A stretch of DNA of 64,000 nucleotides from Comamonadaceae bacterium (GTDB lineage: Bacteria; Pseudomonadota; Gammaproteobacteria; Burkholderiales; Burkholderiaceae_C), in NCBI GenBank assembly GCA_027486555.1, contig JAIXOX010000140.1, positions 62,001 through 126,000 on the forward strand, given 5' to 3'. The notes under the pieces are model-generated. The model was not told where the DNA came from. It saw nothing but the letters and a program-made list of their open reading frames with translations, and ran no database searches. Both the position numbers and the translations under genes were made by a program. Within the stretch, counting starts at the first letter, position 1. Each line of letters begins with the position of its first letter. This document shows, one piece after another, positions 48,924 to 57,731 of this stretch.

Positions 48924-49550
48924 CTATACCCAGGCCTGGATCACATAGTCGTAAGCGGCTTGGCCATTGGTCATGTCCACCCGCTGCAATTGGATCTTCC
49001 AGGCGCCATCTTGCAGCACCAGCGTGTGGCGGTAACTGCCGCCGAAGTGGCGCACCTGATCACGGCGCATCTCCATCATCTGAAAGCGGGAATACACCTC
49101 CAGCGTGGTGGGCGTGGCCGCCTCGATCACGATGTTGCCCACGATGTGATTGGTGCCCCATTGCGCCGCTTGTGACCAAGCGTTGGGGTGCAGTAAACGG
49201 CCCATGCGCACTTCCATCAGCAGCCGGTCTTCTGCAAATATCGATGCCTCACGGCGCCAGTCGGTTTGCAGCGGGGTCGAGGGCATCCAGTAGACACCGT
49301 CTTCGCTGAACAATTCGGCCCACTCGCCCCAAGCCTTGTTGTCAAGCAAGGCGGCTTGGTGGAACAACAATTCTTCGACCTGCCGACGCAAAAGTGCATC
49401 GATCGCAATGGCTTTGGGGATGTAGCCTTGGCTGGGCAGGCGCCCGCGCCCCATGTGGTCCGGCGCGATGGATTCGGCACCCGACATGGACTGGATGGCT
49501 TCAATCACCACACCCGTGCCCAGGGCGTCTTTGACTTCTTTGGGTTGCAT
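48924..49550 (-). CDS. Aromatic-ring-hydroxylating dioxygenase, beta subunit
   Basis: Small structural subunit, 208 residues, with the NTF2-like cone fold (RRQVEELLFHQAALLDNKAWGEWAELFSEDGVYWMP; VEVYSRF-like and GGSYRHTLVL blocks). About 45 extra N-terminal residues precede the usual fold. A good AGGAG site supports ATG 49550, 16 bases after the alpha subunit stop. It is co-transcribed with the Rieske subunit. No ferredoxin or reductase gene is near. Confidence 0.88.
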   Translation of the reverse strand: MQPKEVKDALGTGVVIEAIQSMSGAESIAPDHMGRGRLPSQGYIPKAIAIDALLRRQVEELLFHQAALLDNKAWGEWAELFSEDGVYWMPSTPLQTDWRREASIFAEDRLLMEVRMGRLLHPNAWSQAAQWGTNHIVGNIVIEAATPTTLEVYSRFQMMEMRRDQVRHFGGSYRHTLVLQDGAWKIQLQRVDMTNGQAAYDYVIQAWV

Positions 49551-49566
49551 GAATCATGACTCCTGT

Positions 49567-50889
49567 TCAGGCCGTGGCCTTGGGTTGAATGGCGGCGCGG
49601 ATGTAGGACTCCCAGGCGATGAACTGGTTGCGCATCACCACTTCGCTGGTGCCGTTGTTCGAATAAAGCACGCCGTCTTTTTCGGTGTCGCCCCCGTAAT
49701 TGCGGTGAAAGCTCACCCACTCGCCGCCTTTGGACTCCAGGCCCAACTGCGCCTTGGTCCAGTTCTCCAGGTCATCGGCGTTGATCATGGTGGCCGGCGA
49801 ATTGACCAGGTTGAAGTACCACAGCGAACGCTCGTAAATCGCCTCGGGCACGCCTTTGAGGCGGAAATGCCAGATCTCGGACAGCGTCTTGTTGGGCGCC
49901 ATCGGGCGCAAGCAACGCAGTTGCTGCAGCGGCGACTGCACCGACAAATAAGGGTAGATCAGCACATGGTGGATGCTGCGCGCCAAATACTCTTCACCCT
50001 TTTCTTCGCCATAGGCTTTCTTGATCAAGGCCTCGTATTCGACCGTGTCGGGATCGGTGGGGCGCAAGCCCATGTAGGCCTTCAAAATGCCGTGGCCATA
50101 TTTGAAGTTGACCGTCTGCACCGAATCCCACTGGTCAAAGCTGGAAGCAAAGGTCGACAGGTAATGGAAAAACAAGGGGGCTGAGCCATTGTCCCGCTTC
50201 AGGCGCTGCTCCACGCGACGGGCCGAGACCCCGGTGGACTGGTGCGTGACCGAAGGGTGCAAGGCGTCAAGCTGGTTCTCCATGAAGAACTTCCAGTTCG
50301 AGTGCTGCACCACCCGGTGGCACACCGGCACGGCTTCCACCTCACCCACGGGCGAACGGTCGCACATGTCGTCAAAGGCTATTTTTGCCTCACCCAAAAA
50401 GTCGATCAGGCCGGGGCCTTCCTTGGCCAGACTGGCAAACACAAAGCCACGGTAACTGTCGACCCGCGCAGCAGGCACCATGCTGCAATCGGCGTCGTCG
50501 GTGTGCAGGCGTGTGCCGTCGTAGCCCTTGACCAAGGGGATGGCCTTGACTTTGCCATTGAGGTGAAAGCTCCAGGCGTGGTACGAGCACACAAAACCCT
50601 TGCCGGTGTTGCCGCTTTGGTTGCCACACAACTCCACACCCCGGTGCGGGCAACGGTTGTAGAGCACGCGAACACTTCGATCAGTGTCACGCACCATGAC
50701 CATGGGTTGTCGTCCTATCTGCATGGTGAAGTAATCACCGACCTCCTTGACCTGGGATTCGTGGCCGCAGTAGACCCAGGCTTTTTCGAAAATATGTTCC
50801 ATCTCCAGATCAAACAGCGCTTGATCCGTGTAGACACTCTTATGAACACGGTCCGGTTGAACCAGGTTCGCCAAATCGATCGGTTGCAT
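49567..50889 (-). CDS. Rieske non-heme iron dioxygenase, alpha subunit
   Basis: Catalytic subunit, 440 residues. The Rieske centre is CPHRG...CSYHAW (Cys80/His82 and Cys100/His103). The mononuclear iron motif NQLDALHPSVTH lies near 202-213, with Asp and two His in the usual spacing. It belongs to the two-component benzoate/phenylpropionate-type large subunits, but the substrate cannot be named. AAGGAG precedes ATG 50889. It is divergent from a LysR regulator across a perfect palindrome. The electron donor must be encoded elsewhere or be shared. Confidence 0.9.
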   Translation of the reverse strand: MQPIDLANLVQPDRVHKSVYTDQALFDLEMEHIFEKAWVYCGHESQVKEVGDYFTMQIGRQPMVMVRDTDRSVRVLYNRCPHRGVELCGNQSGNTGKGFVCSYHAWSFHLNGKVKAIPLVKGYDGTRLHTDDADCSMVPAARVDSYRGFVFASLAKEGPGLIDFLGEAKIAFDDMCDRSPVGEVEAVPVCHRVVQHSNWKFFMENQLDALHPSVTHQSTGVSARRVEQRLKRDNGSAPLFFHYLSTFASSFDQWDSVQTVNFKYGHGILKAYMGLRPTDPDTVEYEALIKKAYGEEKGEEYLARSIHHVLIYPYLSVQSPLQQLRCLRPMAPNKTLSEIWHFRLKGVPEAIYERSLWYFNLVNSPATMINADDLENWTKAQLGLESKGGEWVSFHRNYGGDTEKDGVLYSNNGTSEVVMRNQFIAWESYIRAAIQPKATA

Positions 50890-50939
50890 GAAAACTCCTT
50901 GGCAGGCTTAGGGGTGGATGTCAGGCCTCAAGTTAACAA

Positions 50940-50957
50940 AGGTCAAGCACTTGACCT
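50940..50957. promoter_or_regulatory. Palindromic operator between the dioxygenase and lysR
   Basis: AGGTCAAG-CA-CTTGACCT is a perfect 8-2-8 inverted repeat midway in the 102-base divergent promoter region (50 bases from the dioxygenase ATG, 34 from lysR). It contains a T-N11-A pattern expected of LysR-type binding sites, so the neighbouring regulator is the likely ligand. Confidence 0.6.
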
Positions 50958-50991
50958 ACAACCTGTCATGCTTTTTTCATTACCATAGGTT

Positions 50992-51891
50992 ATGGATTAC
51001 CGAAAAGTTCAACTCTTTCTTGCGGCCGCCCGCTTGGGCAACATGACCGAAGCCGCCGCTTCGCTGGACATTTCCCAACCGGCCTTGTCCAAAAGCATCA
51101 AGTCGCTTGAAAAAACCCTGGGCGTGCGGCTGCTGGAACGCGGGCGCTTCGGGGTCAGCGTCACCCCTTTTGGCCAGGCCCTGATGCAACACGGCCAGGT
51201 GATGGAAGCGGAAATGCGCAATGCGGTGGGCGAAATCCAGGCCATGCGCGGCGCCCAGCGCGGCCATGTGCTGATGGGGTGCGGCCCCACCGAGGCCACC
51301 CGCTTGTTGCCTCTGGCGCTGCAGGCGCTGGCCAAAGACCAGCCCGAGATCCAGGTGACGGTGCTCTACGGCTTGAATGAGGCCCTGATGCCCTGGGTCA
51401 AGCAAGGCGAAGTGGATTTCGCCTTGTCCTCGGTGCCCGCGCGCGCCAGCGACCCGGACTTGTCCCACGAACGCCTGTTGACCGAAACGGCCACCGTGGT
51501 CGCCCGAGCCGGACACCCACTGGCGCAGCACAAAGTGGTCACCCCTGCCCTGCTCACCCCATACCCTTGGGTCCTGCCACGAAAGCGTGAGCTTGAGCGA
51601 CTGGCGTTTGACGATTACTTTGTGGCGCAAGGCCTAGAGCCTCCGACCGCCCAAGTCGAAACCACCTCCACCGTGCTGATGAAATCCATGGTCATGCAAA
51701 GCGACGCCCTCACCTTCATCCCGGCAGAATTGATTTACTGGGAAGTGCGTGCAGGCCAGCTCCAGGCGCTTCAAGCCTCGGGCAACCAATGGGCCCGGCA
51801 GGTTGGCATCACCCGCAGACGAAAGGGCTCCATGAGCCCGGCCAGCCAATTGCTGGTGGCCGCGGTGAAGTCGGTGGCCAAAAACTTTTGA
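50992..51891 (+). CDS. LysR-family transcriptional regulator of the dioxygenase
   Basis: 299-residue LysR protein: winged HTH MDYRKVQLFLAAARLGNMTEAAASLDISQPALSKSIKSLEKTLG in the first 65 residues, then the periplasmic-binding-like effector domain. Divergent from the dioxygenase alpha gene over a palindromic site, so it most likely controls that operon and itself. It is convergent with livF (20-base gap). Effector unknown, probably the aromatic substrate or an intermediate. Confidence 0.9.
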   Translation: MDYRKVQLFLAAARLGNMTEAAASLDISQPALSKSIKSLEKTLGVRLLERGRFGVSVTPFGQALMQHGQVMEAEMRNAVGEIQAMRGAQRGHVLMGCGPTEATRLLPLALQALAKDQPEIQVTVLYGLNEALMPWVKQGEVDFALSSVPARASDPDLSHERLLTETATVVARAGHPLAQHKVVTPALLTPYPWVLPRKRELERLAFDDYFVAQGLEPPTAQVETTSTVLMKSMVMQSDALTFIPAELIYWEVRAGQLQALQASGNQWARQVGITRRRKGSMSPASQLLVAAVKSVAKNF

Positions 51892-51912
51892 GTTTCAGGC
51901 AGCCAACATCCC

Positions 51913-52620
51913 TCAAACACCCAAATAGCGCGTCCACAACTCGCGCTGTTCCTTGAGCGCCTGAGAGTTGCCCGCCCAAGCCACCTGGCCGCGCTCAACG
52001 ATCACATGGTGGTCGGCCATGTCCACCAGCCGGTTGACGTATTTATCGACCACGATCAAGGTCTGCCCCTCCTCGCGCAGCAAACGCAGGCAACGCCAGA
52101 TCTCTTCCCGAATCAAGGGTGCCAAACCTTCGGTGGCCTCGTCTAAGATCATCAGGCGGGGATTCGTGACCAAGGCCCGACCGATGGCCAGCATTTGTTG
52201 CTCGCCGCCCGACAACTGCGAGCCCATGTTGGCACGGCGCTCGGCCAAGCGTGGAAACAGCTCATAAACCCGCGCGGGCGTCCACGGCGTGCGGCTTTGG
52301 TGGCGGTTGCTGGCAAACGCGGTCAAGTGCTCGTCCACAGACAAGTTGGGAAAGACTTGCCGCCCTTCGGGCACCACCGCCAAACCCATCCGCGCCACCC
52401 GATCCGCCGCCAAGTTGGTGATGTCTTGCCCATCAAAAATCAACTGGCCGGATTGGACCGATTTGAGACCCAGAATGCTGCGGATCAAGGTGGTCTTGCC
52501 CATGCCGTTGCGGCCCAGCAGGCCCATGACCTCGCCCGGCTTCAGGCTCAGGCCCATGCCAAACAAGACCTGGCTTTCGCCATAAGCGGCTTGCACATCG
52601 CGCACTTGCAGCAAACTCAT
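51913..52620 (-). CDS. livF: Branched-chain-type ABC transporter ATP-binding protein LivF
   Basis: ATPase of a hydrophobic amino acid transporter-type (HAAT) importer, 235 residues. Walker A GRNGMGKTTL near 36-45, signature LSGGEQQMLAIGRALV near 138, Walker B RLMILDEATEGLAP. Its ATG overlaps the livG stop by four bases. In catabolic clusters such systems often import aromatic or dicarboxylic acids rather than amino acids. Confidence 0.93.
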   Translation of the reverse strand: MSLLQVRDVQAAYGESQVLFGMGLSLKPGEVMGLLGRNGMGKTTLIRSILGLKSVQSGQLIFDGQDITNLAADRVARMGLAVVPEGRQVFPNLSVDEHLTAFASNRHQSRTPWTPARVYELFPRLAERRANMGSQLSGGEQQMLAIGRALVTNPRLMILDEATEGLAPLIREEIWRCLRLLREEGQTLIVVDKYVNRLVDMADHHVIVERGQVAWAGNSQALKEQRELWTRYLGV

Positions 52621-53372
52621 GCGTGCTCCTCGCCCAGGTAAGCGGCAACGACTTGCGAGTTGAGCCGAATGGCCTGCGGTGTGCCGGTGGCAATCAAAGC
52701 GCCATTGACCATCACCGAGATGCGGTCGGCCAAGCGAAACACCGCGTCCATGTCGTGCTCGATCAACAAGATGGCCACCTTGGCGCGCAGCTTCTGAATC
52801 AGCTGGAGAATGCGCTCGGACTCCACCGGCCCTGCACCCGCCATCGGCTCGTCCAGCAACAAGAGTTTGGGCTGGGTGGCCACAGCCAGGCCCAGCTCCA
52901 GAATGCGCTGCTCGCCGTGTGAGAGTTCGCTGGCCGGGTCCTGCGCCCGGTCCTGCAAACCCAACTCGTGCAACACGGCCATGGCCTGGTCCGTCAAGGC
53001 CTTTTCTGAGCGCACCGGACGCCAGAAAGAAAAACTGTTCCCGCTGCGGGCCTGCACGGACAAGGCCACGTTGTCCAGCACGGTGAAGGATTTGAACAAG
53101 CGTGTGATTTGAAACGATCGGGCCAAGCCACGGCCCACACGCGCGTGCGTGGGCATGGCGGTGACGTCCTGGCCATCGAAAAAAATCTGCCCACTGTCGC
53201 TGGGCAAGAGGCCTGACAACTGCGCCACCAAGCTGGTCTTGCCCGCCCCGTTCGGACCAATCAAGGCGTGGATTTCTCCGAGTTGCACATCCAGCGTGAC
53301 GTGGTCAGTGGCCCGCAAGGCACCAAAATTTTTGACCAGGTCATTCACCTGCAGCAAGGCCCCGGCGTTCAT
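52617..53372 (-). CDS. livG: Branched-chain-type ABC transporter ATP-binding protein LivG
   Basis: Second ATPase of the HAAT importer, 251 residues. Walker A GPNGAGKTSLV near 43, signature LSHGEQRILELGLAVA near 155, Walker B LLLLDEPMAGAGP; the C-terminal BCA_ABC_TP-like extension is present. ATG 53372 overlaps the livM stop (ATGA); the track start at 53477 lies inside livM. Confidence 0.93.
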   Translation of the reverse strand: MNAGALLQVNDLVKNFGALRATDHVTLDVQLGEIHALIGPNGAGKTSLVAQLSGLLPSDSGQIFFDGQDVTAMPTHARVGRGLARSFQITRLFKSFTVLDNVALSVQARSGNSFSFWRPVRSEKALTDQAMAVLHELGLQDRAQDPASELSHGEQRILELGLAVATQPKLLLLDEPMAGAGPVESERILQLIQKLRAKVAILLIEHDMDAVFRLADRISVMVNGALIATGTPQAIRLNSQVVAAYLGEEHA

Positions 53373-54325
53373 GCGTGCCCCCCTTTGCGGGTCGACTTGC
53401 GTCGCAGCAAGCCCGCCAGTCCTTTGGGTGCCAGCAAGACCACCGCGAGCAGGAACCAGCCCACATAAAACTGCCAATGCAAGGTGTATTCGGCCAGCAC
53501 ATCTTCAATGATTAGCAGGACCAGTGCACCCCACAGACCGCCCGTGAGCGTGCCCACGCCCCCCAGAATGACCATGACCATCAGGATGCCCGATTGGGTC
53601 CAGTGCATCAGGTTCGGGCTGACATAGTTCTGATGGTTGACCATCAAGGCACCCGCCAGGCCCCCCAGGGTGCCGGCAATGACAAACAACACCCATTTGT
53701 AGCGGTAAGACGCAAACCCGACGGCATCGACGCGCACATCGTCATCGCGTATCGCCAAAATCACACGGCCAAAGCGCGAGGCCATGATGCGAGAAATCAG
53801 CACCAAGCTCAGCACCAGCACAAACAGAACGACGAAGTAAAAAGTCACATCGTTTTTCAGGTCCAGGCCCAGGCCGAAGTCAGAGCGCTGCTTGATGTTC
53901 AAGCCTTCGTCACCGCCATAGGCTTTGATGGAGTTGACCAGGTAATAAATCATCTGGGCAAAGGCCAAGGTGATCATGATGAAGTACACCCCCCGTGTGC
54001 GCAACGAAATCGCACCGATGATGGCGGCCACCAAAGCCGACAAACCCATGGCGATGGCAAAACCCACCCAGCCATTGGTGACGCCTTCGGTGATCAAAAT
54101 GCCCACCGTGTAAGCCCCAATCCCCAAAAAGGCCGCATGCCCGAAGGACACGAGGCCTCCGTATCCGAGTATCAGATTGAGACTGCAAGCGGCGATGCCG
54201 TAAATCATCATGCGGCTGAGCATGCTGACGTAAAAGTCCATGTCACGAGCGTGCAAAAACAGGGGCAAGGCAATCGCCCCCGCCAGCACCAGACCCCAGA
54301 CCCAGAACGGTGTTTTGTGGTTCAT
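53369..54325 (-). CDS. livM: Branched-chain-type ABC transporter permease LivM
   Basis: Permease of 318 residues with eight to nine TM helices and the family block LILGYGGLVSFGHAAFLGIGAY near residue 50, then GGVGTLTGGLWGA (EAA-like loop) near the C-terminus. Twelve bases downstream of livH. Confidence 0.92.
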   Translation of the reverse strand: MNHKTPFWVWGLVLAGAIALPLFLHARDMDFYVSMLSRMMIYGIAACSLNLILGYGGLVSFGHAAFLGIGAYTVGILITEGVTNGWVGFAIAMGLSALVAAIIGAISLRTRGVYFIMITLAFAQMIYYLVNSIKAYGGDEGLNIKQRSDFGLGLDLKNDVTFYFVVLFVLVLSLVLISRIMASRFGRVILAIRDDDVRVDAVGFASYRYKWVLFVIAGTLGGLAGALMVNHQNYVSPNLMHWTQSGILMVMVILGGVGTLTGGLWGALVLLIIEDVLAEYTLHWQFYVGWFLLAVVLLAPKGLAGLLRRKSTRKGGHA

Positions 54326-54337
54326 TGCACCCGTGCC

Positions 54338-55252
54338 TCAACGACCGGAAAAAAGTCCCTGAGGACGGACAAACAAAACCACCGCCATCAGCAGGTAAAC
54401 CGCAATCGACGCGACCGCAGGCCCCGCAGCGCTGGCGAACTGAGGCGAGAAAAGTTCACGAAACAACATGGGCAGCAAGGTGCGCCCCAAGGTGTCCACA
54501 AAGCCCACCAAAATGGCCCCGACAAATGCGCCCCAGACCGAGCCGATGCCGCCAATCACAATGACCACAAATGCCAGGATCAAGATGTTCTCACCCATGC
54601 CCACCTGCACCGCCAGCAGAGGACCCAGCATGGCCCCCGCCACCGCACACAGGGCGGCACCTATGCCGAACACCCCGGTGAACAAACGCCGGATGTTGAC
54701 GCCCATGGCCATGGCCATCTCGCGGTTGGACGCCCCCGCCCTCACCCAGGCCCCCATGCGGGTTTGAGTGACCATCAGGTACAGCAAGAGCGCAATGACC
54801 AGACCCACGGCAATGATCACCAACCGGTAGCTCGGGTAGCGCAAGCCAGGCAACAACTCCACCGGGCCAGACAAGGCTTTGGGCATGGACAAAGGCAGAT
54901 CGGAACCCCAGATCATGCGCACGGATTCGTTGATGATCAGGATCAGGGCAAAGGTGGCCAACACCTGGGACAGGTGGTCACGGGCATACAGCGTTCGCAG
55001 CAATGTGGCTTCCAGCAACATGCCTATCACGGCTGTGAGCATGACCGCCAACACCACACCCAGCCAAAACGACTGGGTCAACTGAACCAACCAGGCCGTC
55101 AGGAACGCCCCCACCATGTAGAGGGCGCCATGGGCCAGGTTGATCATGTCCATGATGCCGAAGACCAGCGTGAGCCCGGAGGCCAGCAGGAACAACATCA
55201 AACCGAACTGCAGGCCATTCAAGGCCTGCTCCAACAGCAAAATTCCAGTCAT
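54338..55252 (-). CDS. livH: Branched-chain-type ABC transporter permease LivH
   Basis: Permease of 304 residues with about eight TM helices: LEQALNGLQFGLMLFLLASGLTL at the start, VIVIGGIGSVWGAFVGA loop near 235. ATG 55252 is preferred; a TTG at 55264 is the track start. Eighteen bases after the binding-protein stop. Confidence 0.92.
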   Translation of the reverse strand: MTGILLLEQALNGLQFGLMLFLLASGLTLVFGIMDMINLAHGALYMVGAFLTAWLVQLTQSFWLGVVLAVMLTAVIGMLLEATLLRTLYARDHLSQVLATFALILIINESVRMIWGSDLPLSMPKALSGPVELLPGLRYPSYRLVIIAVGLVIALLLYLMVTQTRMGAWVRAGASNREMAMAMGVNIRRLFTGVFGIGAALCAVAGAMLGPLLAVQVGMGENILILAFVVIVIGGIGSVWGAFVGAILVGFVDTLGRTLLPMLFRELFSPQFASAAGPAVASIAVYLLMAVVLFVRPQGLFSGR

Positions 55253-55270
55253 GAGGAGACGCAAGCGTCC

Positions 55271-56455
55271 TTACTTCATGGGGCAATCTTTGACGTAGGC
55301 GTCACCATGGTTGGCCAGCAAAGGTTGACCCACGATGCGGTTGACCAGACGGCCCTGACCATCCTTGACGATCTCGCGCAAGTAATAGTTCTGGATCGGG
55401 TACTGGTTGGTGTTGAACCGGAAATCACCCCGCACCGAGTTGAACTTGACCGTCTTCAGGGTCTTGATCAAGGCCTCTTTGTCGTCGATCTTGCCGTTGG
55501 CCGCACGCACAGCAGCATCGATCAACAAAGCCGTGTCGTAGCCCTGGGCTGCGTAGATGGTGGGCAGACGCTTGTATTCTTTTTCAAATTCGGCCACGAA
55601 TTTCTTGTTGGCCTCGTTAGGCAGGTCAAGGCCCCAATGCGCGGTGTCAAAGACGCCCAGCATGTCGTTGCCCACCGCACGGATCACGTCTTGGTCAGCG
55701 CCAAATCCAGGCTGAATCAAACGGGTGTCTTTGTTCAGACCAGCGGCCATGAACTGCTTGATGAAGTTGATGCCCATGCCCCCGGGCAAAAAGGTGTAGA
55801 CCACCTCGGGCTTGGCTGCGCGGATGGCTGCCAGTTCAGCCGAGTAATCCAGCTCACCGAGTTTGGTGTAAACCTCACCCGACACATTGCCCTTGAAAAA
55901 TCGCTTGAAGCCGGCCAGCGAGTCCTTGCCCGCCTGGTAGTTGGGGGCCAGCAAATAAGCCGACTTCACCTTGAGGTTGGTGGCGTATTGGCCAGCAGCC
56001 TCGTGGTAGGCGTCATTGGGCCAGGAGACGGCAAAGAAATAAGGGCTGCACTGGGCACCCGCAATGGGCGACGGTGCCGCATTGGGGCTGAGGTAAATGG
56101 TTTTGGCGTTGATCGCTTCAGGCAAACCCGCCAACATGATGTTGGAGAACACCACGCCGGTCAAAAAGTCGACCTTGTCCCGTTTGACATAGCGCTCAAA
56201 CAGCTGCTTGCCCACGTCGGGTTTGAACTGGTCGTCCGAGATCGACACATCGGCGGGCAAGCCGCCCAGCTTGCCACCGTTGAGTTTGACGGCCAACATG
56301 AAAGCATCGCGAATGTCCACACCCAAAGCGGCCGACGGGCCGGAAAGGGTGCTGACAAAACCGATCTTGACTTTGTCTGACGCCAAGGCGGGGGCAAAGG
56401 CCAAAGCCGTCAAAGTGGAAACCGTCAACAGACTTTTGATCACCGGAAAACGCAT
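55271..56455 (-). CDS. ABC transporter substrate-binding protein (HAAT type)
   Basis: Periplasmic binding protein of 394 residues with a Sec signal (SLLTVSTLTALAFAPALA, cleavage near residue 25) and a Peripla_BP_6 fold (KIGFVSTLSGPSAALG, YDTALLIDAAVRAANGK). It resembles the binding proteins of aromatic- and carboxylate-linked HAAT systems more than Leu/Ile/Val ones, which is inference from context. AGGAG precedes ATG 56455. The gap of 109 bases after tcuB holds a T-rich stretch and a small palindrome. Confidence 0.9.
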   Translation of the reverse strand: MRFPVIKSLLTVSTLTALAFAPALASDKVKIGFVSTLSGPSAALGVDIRDAFMLAVKLNGGKLGGLPADVSISDDQFKPDVGKQLFERYVKRDKVDFLTGVVFSNIMLAGLPEAINAKTIYLSPNAAPSPIAGAQCSPYFFAVSWPNDAYHEAAGQYATNLKVKSAYLLAPNYQAGKDSLAGFKRFFKGNVSGEVYTKLGELDYSAELAAIRAAKPEVVYTFLPGGMGINFIKQFMAAGLNKDTRLIQPGFGADQDVIRAVGNDMLGVFDTAHWGLDLPNEANKKFVAEFEKEYKRLPTIYAAQGYDTALLIDAAVRAANGKIDDKEALIKTLKTVKFNSVRGDFRFNTNQYPIQNYYLREIVKDGQGRLVNRIVGQPLLANHGDAYVKDCPMK

Positions 56456-56528
56456 GAATGACTCCTGGCAAAACCGTCAAAAAGAAAAAAGTTAACTTCA
56501 AGAAAGCCAAGCCCATTCTGTGCCGGAA

Positions 56529-56541
56529 ATGACCTCGTCAT
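56529..56541. promoter_or_regulatory. Small palindrome between tcuB and the binding-protein gene
   Basis: ATGAC-CTC-GTCAT, a perfect 5-3-5 inverted repeat in the 109-base gap; possibly an operator or an mRNA processing hairpin that sets different expression for the transporter genes. The evidence is weak. Confidence 0.25.
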
Positions 56542-56564
56542 GAATGAGGGTTTACCCTTTTGAA

Positions 56565-57731
56565 TCACTCCCCGCCCAGACCCAGCCGGTTGGGCTGTCG
56601 CTTTTCGATGGCAAAACGCAACAATGACGCCGTGCGAAAAATGCCGTGCGCGAATTTTCCGTAGGGCAAAGTCAGGAACAAAGCCATCACCGAGCCCAGA
56701 TGGACAGCCAACATCAAAGGCATGGCCGCCGTTTGGCCCAGCAGCCAAAGCAGCAAACCCGTCACGCTGACCAAGAACAACAAGGCAATGAAACCCCGGT
56801 CCATCGGCTTTTGCGCCGCGTCGCCGTGCTCCGGATGACGGCGAAAGTTCAAACGCCACAAACCGGCCGTGCCCACCGTCAGGCTCACCCCGCCAATGAC
56901 GCCGAGCAGTTTGGGCAAAGTCGTCAGGTCATAAGGTGCGGGCCAACCCAGCACATAGTGGTACAGCGTGGCCACGCTGGTGGCGGCAAAGCACAACATG
57001 AAACCGTAAAACGTCAGGTGGTGGTAGCGCTTGCGGGCATGCGTCCAAGCGTCGTCTTCGTTGTGGCAGCCCTCGCCGTGTCCACCGTCCAGGTACTTCA
57101 GGCGCAAAGCGGCATTTGTAGCTTCGGCCGCAGCGGGTGTGGTCAAGCCGGCCCCGCTGGTGGCGGGCGTCACATCGCGCCAAAAACGCATCACCCCCAT
57201 CGCCAGCGCCAGCACGGCAAACAAGAATATGGGAGCAAACAGACTGACCATCAGGTTATGGGGGAATACCGCATAAAAACCGCCGTCCACGGGCGCTCCC
57301 CACAGCGTGCCTTGGCGCAACATGGCCAGGGCCAGGAACAGCGCCAAACCAAAAGCCAAGGCCACCGAGAGGGTCAGGCCGTTGCGTTGGTACAAGCTGC
57401 CCAATGCGGGTGGCCAAGCGTAGTCGGCATAGGTCTGTCCGCGCACCTGGGCCATGGCCTTGGGCACGTTGATGGCAAAGTCGTGCGGCGGCGCGTACTG
57501 GCAAGCGTGCAAACACGCGCCACAGTTGTGGCACAGGTTGGCCATGTAGTGGATGTCGGCTTTGCCAAACTCCAAGCGACGCGTCATGGCCGGAAACACG
57601 GCACAAAAGCCTTCGCAGTAGCGGCAACCGTTGCAAATTTGCATCTGCCGCGCCACTTCGGCTTCGGGCGCGGTCATCTCGCCACGCGCCAAGGCGCGGG
57701 CATCTTGGGTCAGGGCTTCAAGCGTTTGCAT
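56565..57731 (-). CDS. tcuB: TcuB-type iron-sulfur membrane electron carrier
   Basis: 388-residue protein of the tricarballylate-utilisation TcuB/CitB family. An N-terminal ferredoxin-like part carries two Cys clusters, [11 protein letters not shown] and [11 protein letters not shown] (about 32-80). Five to six TM helices follow with histidines suited to haem or quinone sites. In Salmonella TcuB reoxidises the FADH2 of TcuA and passes electrons to the quinone pool. ATG 57731 (AAGGAG upstream) overlaps the tcuA stop by 14 bases, so the two are coupled. Confidence 0.88.
   Translation of the reverse strand: MQTLEALTQDARALARGEMTAPEAEVARQMQICNGCRYCEGFCAVFPAMTRRLEFGKADIHYMANLCHNCGACLHACQYAPPHDFAINVPKAMAQVRGQTYADYAWPPALGSLYQRNGLTLSVALAFGLALFLALAMLRQGTLWGAPVDGGFYAVFPHNLMVSLFAPIFLFAVLALAMGVMRFWRDVTPATSGAGLTTPAAAEATNAALRLKYLDGGHGEGCHNEDDAWTHARKRYHHLTFYGFMLCFAATSVATLYHYVLGWPAPYDLTTLPKLLGVIGGVSLTVGTAGLWRLNFRRHPEHGDAAQKPMDRGFIALLFLVSVTGLLLWLLGQTAAMPLMLAVHLGSVMALFLTLPYGKFAHGIFRTASLLRFAIEKRQPNRLGLGGE

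Noticed and set aside
53594-56380. 928-codon plus-strand ORF opposite livM, livH and the binding protein
   Set aside because: Shadow of three clear minus-strand transporter genes; composition dominated by His, Gln and Arg.
56458-56532. Short Lys-rich plus-strand frame (MTPGKTVKKKKVNF...)
   Set aside because: It is the complement of the T-rich leader of the binding-protein gene; no ribosome site and antisense to the operon.
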